Positions 1-6,371 of a stretch of DNA of 9,091 bases are shown piece after piece. The stretch is from the NCBI GenBank assembly GCA_947461165.1, contig CANHJR010000031.1:1-9091 (forward strand), given 5' to 3'. Every line of letters begins with the position of its first letter. Positions within the stretch are counted from its first letter, which is position 1. The notes under the pieces were generated by a model. The model had not been told where the DNA came from, searched no databases, and saw only the letters and a list, made by a program, of their open reading frames with translations. The position numbers were made by a program, and so were the translations under genes. Source of the stretch: Saprospirales bacterium (GTDB lineage: Bacteria; Bacteroidota; Bacteroidia; Chitinophagales; JADJOU01).

Positions 1-330
1 AAAAAAGGGGAAGAACTCGCAACACAATTCTTGATTTCCAAAGGGTATAGTATATTGGCAAGAAATTACCGAATTGGGCGTGCGGAGATTGATGCAATTG
101 CTATGAAGAACGATATCCTATTTTTCATAGAAATCAAAACTCGCAGTGAAATGGATTTCACTCCTCAGGATATTCTTACAGCCTCCAAACAAAGAATGTT
201 GACTGAAGCGGCTGAAAAATATAAGGAATTGAAAAATCTAGAGTGTGAGACCTATTTCTCATTAGTAGGTGTTATCTACAAAAATGCAAGCGACATTCGT
301 TTTGAGCATTACGAGGATATCTTTTATTAA
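1..330 (+). CDS. YraN/UPF0102 family protein, 5'-truncated by window edge
   Basis: The reading frame is open from base 1 and ends at a TAA at 328-330, leaving 109 visible residues. The first residues read KKGEELATQFL, which matches the family's amino-terminal helix, so only a few residues should be missing. The YraN signature follows: a GY-ilarNYR segment (visible residues 15-24), an AEID motif (28-31) and an F-x-EIKTR motif (42-48). Family knowledge: UPF0102 proteins have a restriction-endonuclease-like (PD-(D/E)XK) fold, and the Asp of EID with the Glu/Lys of EIK would form the putative metal site. The cellular substrate is not established and nothing here narrows it. The usual GEID is AEID here. 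A TTG at 31 is in frame but would remove the conserved helix, so it is not the start. Family assignment is firm; molecular role is open. Confidence 0.9.
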   Translation, partial: KKGEELATQFLISKGYSILARNYRIGRAEIDAIAMKNDILFFIEIKTRSEMDFTPQDILTASKQRMLTEAAEKYKELKNLECETYFSLVGVIYKNASDIRFEHYEDIFY

Positions 331-341
331 CGTTTATACTC

Positions 342-374
342 AAAAAAAAAGCCTCACAAATGTGAAGCTTTTTT
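342..374. terminator. Bidirectional intrinsic terminator
   Basis: A hairpin at 351-368 has 7-bp arms and a 4-base loop. It is flanked by nine A at 342-350, read as nine T on the minus strand, and by six T at 369-374. On the plus strand the stem has one C-A mismatch; on the minus strand the same position becomes a T-G wobble, so the minus-strand stem is fully paired. It lies 20 bases after the yraN-family stop and 10 bases beyond the 3' end of the tRNA, so it can serve both convergent transcripts. Its activity is inferred from structure alone. Confidence 0.8.
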
Positions 375-384
375 CAGTAACTAG

Positions 385-457
<73 letters not shown>

Positions 458-466
458 ATCTGAATG

Positions 467-474
467 CAAAACTA
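467..474 (-). promoter_or_regulatory. Putative -7 element for the tRNA
   Basis: TAGTTTTG on the minus strand is an exact match to the Bacteroidota -7 consensus TAnnTTTG. It ends 9 bases before the mature tRNA 5' end, which would give a short 5' leader. It lies inside the 43-base gap between the tRNA and the end of the PaaE-like gene. No TTTG-type -33 element is seen at about 19 bases upstream, so this rests on the -7 match and its position. Confidence 0.5.
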
Positions 475-500
475 ATCTATTTTTCCCAAGTCAGGTTATT

Positions 501-1544
501 TTATTCATCATAATCCAGAACGATGTTCTTGGATCGAGGCATAGCCTGACACGTCAATACAAATCCCTTGGCAATTTCTTTGTCTGAAAGGGCATCTCTA
601 TCGCGCATTTCGACACTACCCGACTTGACCATTGCTCTACACGTGCTGCATGCTGCCACTAAACAAGAGTATGGCGGGTCTCCACCTGCATTTAAAGCCG
701 CATCCAATACGGTTTCATTGTATTTACAGTTAAAAGTGATCTTTTTGCCTTCTGATTTCATTTCTACAGTAGCTATCTCACCAGGTTGCAAAAGTTCATC
801 TTGACCGGTATTCCCTACACTAGCGGACTCCATATCCTCGGCAGACTTCGCCGTAAAGTATTCTCTATGGAAGTTCTCGCTATGCAATCCAATCGTGTTA
901 CAAGCATGTTCTGTAGCCTTAATTATTCCATTTGGACCGCAAACATAAACACCATAGTTTTGTAGGTGGAGAGACTCTAACCAAGATGCAATATTTGTTT
1001 CATTGAGAACATTCTCACCATTGGTATAAATCAGGTCAAGATGAAAATTTGAATACGTATCATTCAAAGCTTGAAGCTCCTGGTAAAACATGGTCTCTGC
1101 CTGAGATAACGTACTATATTTCAAGTAAATAGTTGTATTTGAATCAGGCAACATTGTATAGAGCATGGACATAAATGGCGTAATCCCACTTCCTCCAGCG
1201 ACAAAAACATGGTTTTTTTGATTGGGGTCAATGATGAAATTTCCATCAGGTTCAGAAACCGAGAGCGTCTGCCCTGGACTAATATTTTGATTTAAAAAAA
1301 CGGAAACATATCCGTTTTCTATTTGCTTAACACCTACGGAAATTGATCCAAGCTTTTGAGAGTCTGAGCATATAGAATACGAACGCTTTACTAGTTGTCC
1401 ATCTATCATTAAATCCAATGAAACATATTGTCCAGATATGAATTTATAATTGTTTTGAATTTCTTGCGGGATATAAAATGTGATCTTCTTGGACAATGGC
1501 GTCAAAGTCTCCACTTGGAGTACTTTCAATGAATGCATTTTCAT
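501..1544 (-). CDS. PaaE-like FAD/NAD(P)H/2Fe-2S oxidoreductase
   Basis: This 347-residue protein has the three-part layout of the phenylacetyl-CoA epoxidase reductase family. A ferredoxin-reductase FAD domain carries RSYSICS at 54-60. An NAD(P)-binding domain carries AGGSGITPF at 116-124 and CGP at 202-204. A carboxy-terminal plant-type ferredoxin domain has Cys294, Cys299, Cys302 and Cys332 in exact C-x4-C-x2-C-x29-C spacing. It should pass electrons from NAD(P)H through FAD and the 2Fe-2S cluster to a partner oxygenase or reductase in the cytoplasm. Length is typical of PaaE (about 350). No paaABCD or other phenylacetate genes are in view, so the electron acceptor is unknown and paaE is not assigned. 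The start ATG at 1542-1544 lies about 50 bases below an exact -7 element; a second ATG two codons later is also possible. The nearest gene upstream on the same strand is 131 bases away, which suggests separate transcription. Confidence 0.88.
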   Translation of the reverse strand: MKMHSLKVLQVETLTPLSKKITFYIPQEIQNNYKFISGQYVSLDLMIDGQLVKRSYSICSDSQKLGSISVGVKQIENGYVSVFLNQNISPGQTLSVSEPDGNFIIDPNQKNHVFVAGGSGITPFMSMLYTMLPDSNTTIYLKYSTLSQAETMFYQELQALNDTYSNFHLDLIYTNGENVLNETNIASWLESLHLQNYGVYVCGPNGIIKATEHACNTIGLHSENFHREYFTAKSAEDMESASVGNTGQDELLQPGEIATVEMKSEGKKITFNCKYNETVLDAALNAGGDPPYSCLVAACSTCRAMVKSGSVEMRDRDALSDKEIAKGFVLTCQAMPRSKNIVLDYDE

Positions 1545-1595
1545 GATTATAGAGCTATTTTGTTTGGTTTATTTGATGGATTTACTTCCTGCCTG

Positions 1596-1603
1596 CAAAG
1601 ATA
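1596..1603 (-). promoter_or_regulatory. Putative promoter (-7 element) of the PaaE-like gene
   Basis: TATCTTTG on the minus strand matches the Bacteroidota -7 consensus TAnnTTTG exactly. At 18-19 bases upstream (1622-1626) the sequence is a weak -33 candidate, TTTA or CTTT. The start codon lies about 50 bases downstream, leaving an AT-rich leader without a Shine-Dalgarno sequence. It sits in the 131-base gap between the protease stop and the oxidoreductase start. No hairpin terminator was found for the protease gene in this gap. Confidence 0.5.
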
Positions 1604-1675
1604 GACTATAAAAAATAAACTTAAAGATAGAGGCATTCAAAAAAGTTGTTTTGATTAAATCTCTGTAATAACAAA

Positions 1676-3280
1676 TTATCTATTTGCCTTCAAAACCGTT
1701 TTTGCTTTCAAAATAACATTATCACTATAATTCAGCGTCATATAAAACCCCTCTGACTTGTAAAATTGCTTAGCAATATATGATTTGATACTATTTCTCA
1801 ACCTTTGGTCATACGATGACTGTCTATTATTTAGCCAAATAGCTCCATTTCCTTTTGCAAAAGCTAAAAACTCTACCATCATAGCTTTATCCACCGAGTA
1901 ATGACTAACGAAGTCATAAGCGTTTTTGTAATTACTTACTTGAGGGGCAAATCGGCTATAGTTAGAATAAACGAAATCTGGAACGAAACTTCTTAAAATG
2001 GTATAATTTTGCAAATCATAATTGGTATCCAATCCGACAAAATAATCTGGCGTAATACCTCCATTGCCTTTGACAATTTTGCCACTGGCAGTTCGATATG
2101 TTTGGGTGTCCGAACTATTATCAATCGACTCAAAGAACTCACCCTTCTTGTACCTATCTAGTATTTCATCTTCATATCGTTCATTTGCTTTATATGGCTT
2201 TTGAATATTTCGACCAGAAGGCGTAAAATACCTTGCAACAGTCAATCGAACGGCACTGCCATCACTCAATTGAATCTGGTTTTGAACGAGTCCTTTGCCG
2301 AAACTTCTTCTACCAATGACAACACCACGATCCAGATCTTGAATACAACCAGCAAGAATTTCTGATGCACTAGCAGATCCCTCATCGATAAGAATTGCTA
2401 GGTCTCCTTTTTCAAACAATCCAGCTTTCTTGCTATAAAATTTTTCCTTTCGATAGTGTAAGCCTTCGGTGTAAACCAATAATTTGTTTTCTTCTACTAA
2501 CTCATCCAAAATAGAGACGGCGGTTTCCAAATATCCCCCAGTATTTTGTCGAACATCAATAACGAGACTTTTAAATGTTGGTATTTTTAATAGCCGCTTA
2601 AGTTCGGTTTGAAACTCATAATATGTATTTTCACCAAAAGAATTGATTTTGATATAGCCTATTTGTTCGTCGATAAGCAAAGCCGGTTCTACTGAGTTCA
2701 CAGCAATATTGTCCCGTTTTATGATTATTGAAGGTAGCAATTGTTTATTTCGGATCAATCGCAGTTTAACTTTTGAGCCGCGTTCTCCTCTTAGTCTTTT
2801 GAAAACATCAGGATTTGAAACATTCACACCCGCAACATTAGTGTCATTAATCGTGATAATTTTATCTCCTGATTTGATTCCAGCCTGCTCAGATGGACCT
2901 CCAGATGTGGGTGAGACAACGGTAATTGTATCTCGTGCTATGAAAAATTCAATTCCAATTCCTGAAAAATTCCCTTCAAGTGGCTCGTTAGCCTGCTGTA
3001 ACTCCTCCTTGGATATAAATATAGAGTGTGGGTCAAGCGTATTGAGTAGATGACCAATTGCATTTTTTTCTACGCTTTGTAAACCTATCGAATCGACATA
3101 GTTATCTTTAATAACCTCAAGCAGCTCGTCAAACATACTTGGTTTGTTTTCAGCCTGATGCGTGTTCTTTACAAAGAGATAGCTCAGAAGCAATCCCACC
3201 AAAATAAAGAAAATATTCTTTAAAAATTGGTTAGCTTCTTTGGAATTGTGTTTTTGACTATGTTGGTCCGGTGAACTCAT
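1676..3280 (-). CDS. S41 family carboxy-terminal processing protease (CtpA/Prc type)
   Basis: This 534-residue protease has a short basic amino-terminal tail, one membrane segment at about 23-37 (signal anchor or uncleaved signal), a helical region, a PDZ domain at about 103-190 (GIGIEF at 107-112, GIKSGDKI at 134-141), and the S41 catalytic domain. The catalytic Ser304 lies in GSASASE (301-307) and the general base Lys329 in SFGKG (326-330). Their 25-residue spacing matches E. coli Prc and algal D1 protease. A further segment of about 120 residues follows the usual GGITPDYFV motif (407-415). The enzyme should sit in the inner membrane with its active site in the periplasm and cleave proteins near their carboxy termini; its substrates cannot be told from the sequence. 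It is transcribed away from purK across a shared spacer holding its probable promoter. Confidence 0.93.
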   Translation of the reverse strand: MSSPDQHSQKHNSKEANQFLKNIFFILVGLLLSYLFVKNTHQAENKPSMFDELLEVIKDNYVDSIGLQSVEKNAIGHLLNTLDPHSIFISKEELQQANEPLEGNFSGIGIEFFIARDTITVVSPTSGGPSEQAGIKSGDKIITINDTNVAGVNVSNPDVFKRLRGERGSKVKLRLIRNKQLLPSIIIKRDNIAVNSVEPALLIDEQIGYIKINSFGENTYYEFQTELKRLLKIPTFKSLVIDVRQNTGGYLETAVSILDELVEENKLLVYTEGLHYRKEKFYSKKAGLFEKGDLAILIDEGSASASEILAGCIQDLDRGVVIGRRSFGKGLVQNQIQLSDGSAVRLTVARYFTPSGRNIQKPYKANERYEDEILDRYKKGEFFESIDNSSDTQTYRTASGKIVKGNGGITPDYFVGLDTNYDLQNYTILRSFVPDFVYSNYSRFAPQVSNYKNAYDFVSHYSVDKAMMVEFLAFAKGNGAIWLNNRQSSYDQRLRNSIKSYIAKQFYKSEGFYMTLNYSDNVILKAKTVLKANR

Positions 3281-3296
3281 TTTCTGAAATCGCGAA

Positions 3297-3304
3297 CAAA
3301 ACTA
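3297..3304 (-). promoter_or_regulatory. Putative -7 element for the S41 protease gene
   Basis: TAGTTTTG on the minus strand matches TAnnTTTG exactly and ends 16 bases before the protease ATG, giving a very short leader. It is part of the left arm of the 9-bp inverted repeat at 3297-3334. No convincing -33 TTTG lies about 19 bases upstream. Confidence 0.45.
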
Positions 3305-3334
3305 GTTAATTTAAGTCCAATCCATCTAGTTTTG
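3297..3334. repeat. 9-bp perfect inverted repeat in divergent spacer
   Basis: CAAAACTAG at 3297-3305 and CTAGTTTTG at 3326-3334 are exact reverse complements separated by 20 bases. Each arm contains TAGTTTTG pointing outward, so the repeat gives two divergent -7 elements, one toward the protease and one toward purK. The arms could also be half-sites for a dimeric regulator. Both readings are inferences from symmetry and position. Confidence 0.6.
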
Positions 3335-3397
3335 ATCAATGGAAATGTTAAAATAACATATGTGGATCAAATAGGTAGCGGACTAGCAAGAATCTCA

Positions 3398-3405
3398 TAT
3401 TTTTG
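3398..3405 (+). promoter_or_regulatory. Putative -7 element for purK-purE
   Basis: TATTTTTG matches TAnnTTTG exactly and ends 22 bases before the proposed purK TTG start, leaving a leader of roughly 15-20 bases. A second plus-strand match, TAGTTTTG at 3327-3334, lies farther upstream. No clear -33 element is seen for either, so two alternative starts of transcription are possible. Confidence 0.45.
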
Positions 3406-3427
3406 CAGAATAAATTTAGTATACAAA

Positions 3428-4570
3428 TTGAATAATAACGACGTAAAAATAGGTATTCTTGGCGGAGGTCAACTCGGTCGAATGCTTCAAGAACAAGGGC
3501 TCGAATACGGTATAGACTTATACTTTATGGATGGAGACCCAAAAGCGTCTTGTGCGATTTTCAACAATTATAAACTTGGAAGTTTTAAATCCAAAGAGGA
3601 CATTATTGCCTTTGGTCGAGATAAAAACATCGTGACCATCGAAATTGAGCATATCAATACCGAGGCCTTGGAAGATCTTGATAGAGCTAAAGTCGAAATT
3701 GTGCCTTCGGTGGCTTCTATCAAAATGATTAAGAACAAGGCTTTTCAAAAAACCTTTTATCTAGAGAACAATATTCCAACTTCTGAATTTCTCATTGTAG
3801 AAACTGACAAATTAGATGAAAAAGAGGTTTTGAGCTGGTTTCCCTTGGTGCAAAAATCTCAAACGGAGGGTTATGATGGCAAAGGAGTTGTGGTCATAAA
3901 TGATGTGAATGATATCCATAAGCAGTTGCGAGTTCCGTCGATCATCGAAAAAAAGGTAGAAATAAAAAAGGAATTGGCAATTACGATCGCGATAGAGTCA
4001 AATGGTAATGTCAAATTATTTCCAATCTGCGAGATGGTTTTCAACCCTGAGCTTAATTTGGTGGATTATGTCATCGCCCCGGCTTTGATTTCTGTAGAAA
4101 TAGAAAAAAAAGTCAAAAAAATAGCTCTTCAATTGGCAAAATGTTTAAAAACCAAAGGTATTTTCTCAATTGAATTATTTCTCGATCAAAATGACAAGGT
4201 TCTTGTCAATGAAATAGCACCAAGAGCACACAATAGTGCACATTATACGATTGAAGGCACAAACATTTCACAATTCGAAGCTCAATTGCGAATTTTACTT
4301 GACCTTCCTTTACCAGAAATTCATTTGATTTCTCCATCAGGAATGTTGAATCTTATTGGAGAGGAAAACTATCAAGGAAAACCTGAATATAAAAACATTG
4401 AAAAGCTTGCTGATGTAGGCCAGGCGCATATTCACCTTTACGGCAAAAGAGAAACAAAGCCGGGCAGAAAAATGGGGCATATAACCGTATTAAATACCGA
4501 TAGAAATAAACTTATAGAAGAATTGAACTACCTTAAAACACATATAAACGTAGTAAGTAATGAAAAATAA
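3428..4570 (+). CDS. purK: 5-(carboxyamino)imidazole ribonucleotide synthase PurK
   Basis: This ATP-grasp enzyme joins bicarbonate to aminoimidazole ribonucleotide, using ATP, to give N5-CAIR in purine synthesis. With the TTG start at 3428 it has 380 residues, near the family length. It shows the amino-terminal GILGGGQLGRML motif (9-20), an ATP-grasp glycine-rich loop EGYDGKG (147-153), the metal and substrate segment NEIAPRAHNS (261-270), SQFEAQLR (281-288) and a carboxy-terminal GMLNLIGE (305-312). APRAHNSAH differs slightly from the common APRPHNSGH. The frame has no ATG before the conserved start. In-frame TTG at 3332 and GTG at 3362 would add 32 or 22 residues not expected in PurK, and both lie upstream of the -7 element at 3398-3405. 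Its end overlaps purE by 11 bases, so the two genes are translationally linked. Confidence 0.93.
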   Translation: MNNNDVKIGILGGGQLGRMLQEQGLEYGIDLYFMDGDPKASCAIFNNYKLGSFKSKEDIIAFGRDKNIVTIEIEHINTEALEDLDRAKVEIVPSVASIKMIKNKAFQKTFYLENNIPTSEFLIVETDKLDEKEVLSWFPLVQKSQTEGYDGKGVVVINDVNDIHKQLRVPSIIEKKVEIKKELAITIAIESNGNVKLFPICEMVFNPELNLVDYVIAPALISVEIEKKVKKIALQLAKCLKTKGIFSIELFLDQNDKVLVNEIAPRAHNSAHYTIEGTNISQFEAQLRILLDLPLPEIHLISPSGMLNLIGEENYQGKPEYKNIEKLADVGQAHIHLYGKRETKPGRKMGHITVLNTDRNKLIEELNYLKTHINVVSNEK

Positions 4571-5045
4571 AGTAGCAGTGGTGATGGGTTCCGATAGTGA
4601 CCTTCCAGTCATGAAGGCGGCAGTTGAAGTTCTAAAATCCTTTGAAATTGAAGTGGTATTAGACATCGTTTCAGCCCATCGTACACCTGAATATATGTTT
4701 GACTTTGCTAGAAATGCCGAATCGAATGGTATTCAAGTAATCATAGCTGGTGCTGGTGGAGCAGCGCATCTGCCAGGAATGCTGGCTTCTTTGACCCATA
4801 TACCGATTATTGGGGTTCCTGTCAAGTCATCTAATTCGCTAGATGGCTGGGATTCTATCTTGTCTATTCTTCAAATGCCAAATGGAATTCCAGTTGCAAC
4901 TGTTGCCTTAAATGCCTCAAAAAATGCTGGAATTCTAGCTATACAAATGCTCGCAATTGGTGATTCTGAAATCAAACAAAAATTAAAGGAGTTTAGAACT
5001 GCCCAAACAGAATCTGTTGCAGAAAAAAGGAGTAAATTGAACTAA
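4560..5045 (+). CDS. purE: N5-carboxyaminoimidazole ribonucleotide mutase PurE (class I)
   Basis: PurE moves the carboxyl group of N5-CAIR, the PurK product, to carbon 4 to form CAIR. The protein has 161 residues, normal for class I. It carries the phosphate and substrate loop MGSDSD (9-14), SAHRTP (38-43) with catalytic His40 (equivalent to E. coli His45), and AGAGGAAHLPGM (63-74) with the second conserved His70. The presence of PurK next to it supports the N5-CAIR mutase (class I) activity rather than the class II carboxylase found in animals. The ATG lies inside the last codons of purK (11-base overlap), so it is probably translated by coupling. Its TAA is immediately followed by the stop codon of convergent sufE, with no T-tract terminator visible. 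Confidence 0.96.
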   Translation: MKNKVAVVMGSDSDLPVMKAAVEVLKSFEIEVVLDIVSAHRTPEYMFDFARNAESNGIQVIIAGAGGAAHLPGMLASLTHIPIIGVPVKSSNSLDGWDSILSILQMPNGIPVATVALNASKNAGILAIQMLAIGDSEIKQKLKEFRTAQTESVAEKRSKLN

Positions 5046-5453
5046 CTAACGATTAGTTACTGCCTTCATACGCATAATCATTGCGGTGAGACCATTGCTG
5101 CGTTGTGAGGAAAGATATTTTCTGAGCTCTATTTTCTCTAGAATTTCAAAATTTGCCTGATCTAGTTCCTTTTTTGTCAATCCAGACCATAAAAAGACGA
5201 GTAAGCTGACAATTCCTTTGGTAATTGCCGTATTACTGTCTGCAAAAAAGAGAATAGTTTCTCCTTCATATTGATGATGCATCCACACCTTGCTCTGACA
5301 TCCTTTGACCTCGCTGGTCTCTGTTCGAAATTCTTCCGGAAATGGGCTCAGCTTTCTACCCAGTTCTATGATTTGTGTATATCGGTCGGTATCGTCCTCT
5401 ATCCATTCGAATAGTTCTATAATTTCCGCTTCTCTTTCAGCTAATGTTGACAT
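5046..5453 (-). CDS. sufE: SufE family cysteine desulfurase sulfur acceptor
   Basis: This 135-residue protein has the SufE hallmarks: the VKGCQSKVW segment (49-57) with sulfur-accepting Cys52, a preceding FPEEFRTE region, and the carboxy-terminal L-S-S-Q-R-S-N-G-L stretch (114-122). Family knowledge: SufE takes persulfide sulfur from the cysteine desulfurase SufS and passes it to the SUF scaffold for Fe-S cluster assembly in the cytoplasm. No sufS or sufBCD is in view. It is the last gene of the leftward five-gene unit, 3 bases after cysD, in the position where cysN is usually expected. CsdE-like proteins share this fold, so the exact desulfurase partner is not settled by sequence alone. Confidence 0.92.
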   Translation of the reverse strand: MSTLAEREAEIIELFEWIEDDTDRYTQIIELGRKLSPFPEEFRTETSEVKGCQSKVWMHHQYEGETILFFADSNTAITKGIVSLLVFLWSGLTKKELDQANFEILEKIELRKYLSSQRSNGLTAMIMRMKAVTNR

Positions 5454-5456
5454 ATT

Positions 5457-6362
5457 CTAAAAATACCCTTCTTTTTTGCGATCTTCCATAGCGGTCTCAC
5501 TTCGCTTGTCATCAGCTCTTGTGCCACGTTCGGTCGTCCTAGACGATGCTACCTCCTGAATGACTTGTTCCAATGTGGAGGCTGAGGACAAATACGCGCC
5601 TGTTATCGTGATATCGCCCATTGTGCGGAACCGTACCGTTTTTTCTTCAATGACTTCATTGTCTTTGTTTTGAATATGCTGACTTTCAGACAACCAAGCT
5701 CCATCTCGATTGAAAACACGTCTTTGGTGTGCAAAATAAAGTGATGGAAGTTCTATTTGTTCTTTAGCTATATATTGCCAAACATCCAATTCTGTCCAAT
5801 TCGATATTGGAAAAACCCTAAAATGTTCGCCGATATTCTTTCGGCCATTGAATAGGTTCCAAAGTTCTGGTCGTTGATTTTTAGGATCCCACTGTCCAAA
5901 CTCATCTCGATGAGAGAAAAATCGCTCTTTTGCTCTAGCCTTTTCTTCGTCACGTCTTGCGCCACCTATCAAGGCGTCAAACTTGTGCTTTTCGATAATA
6001 TTTAATAACGTTGGAATTTGTGCGATATTTCGAGAGGCATTGAAACCCTTTTCGTCAGCGGCAGCACCTTGGTCGATCATATCCTGAACAGACCCAACGA
6101 TGAGACGAGCGTTTAGTTTCTGAGCGAGCATATCTCTATAATCAAGCGTTTCTTGGAAATTGTGCCCTGTATCGATATGAACCAAAGGAAAGGGAATATT
6201 TGCGGGATAAAACGCTTTTTTTGCCAAATGAGTCACAATGATACTATCCTTGCCCCCGGAGAATAGAAGTCCAGGATTTTCAAACTGAGAAGCCACTTCT
6301 CGCAATACAAAAATGGCTTCAGCTTCGAGTTCTTCGAGATGGTTAAGGGTGTAGTTGGACAT
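5457..6362 (-). CDS. cysD: Sulfate adenylyltransferase subunit 2 (CysD)
   Basis: CysD is the catalytic subunit of the heterodimeric ATP sulfurylase, which makes adenosine 5'-phosphosulfate (APS) from sulfate and ATP; GTP hydrolysis by CysN drives the reaction. The protein is full length at 301 residues. It has the PP-loop SGGKDS (35-40), HIDTGHNF (62-69), GGARRDEEKARAKER (133-147), PISNWTELDVW (185-195), RFRTMGD (244-250) and the conserved tail AMEDRKKEGYF (291-301). The last motif shows that the carboxy terminus is intact. It starts 9 bases after cysC and ends 3 bases before sufE. cysN does not follow, which is unusual for this gene. The alternative for PP-loop enzymes, PAPS reductase CysH, is excluded by the CysD-specific middle and tail motifs. 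Confidence 0.96.
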   Translation of the reverse strand: MSNYTLNHLEELEAEAIFVLREVASQFENPGLLFSGGKDSIIVTHLAKKAFYPANIPFPLVHIDTGHNFQETLDYRDMLAQKLNARLIVGSVQDMIDQGAAADEKGFNASRNIAQIPTLLNIIEKHKFDALIGGARRDEEKARAKERFFSHRDEFGQWDPKNQRPELWNLFNGRKNIGEHFRVFPISNWTELDVWQYIAKEQIELPSLYFAHQRRVFNRDGAWLSESQHIQNKDNEVIEEKTVRFRTMGDITITGAYLSSASTLEQVIQEVASSRTTERGTRADDKRSETAMEDRKKEGYF

Positions 6363-6371
6363 ACTGCAAAA

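Noticed and set aside
1545..1675. Possible terminator or small RNA between the protease and oxidoreductase genes
   Set aside because: No hairpin followed by a T-tract was found on either strand; only the -7 element is supportable.
3332..3427. Upstream extension of the purK frame from TTG at 3332 or GTG at 3362
   Set aside because: The added residues do not belong to the PurK fold, and the -7 element at 3398-3405 lies inside the extension. The TTG at 3332 also overlaps the right arm of the inverted repeat.
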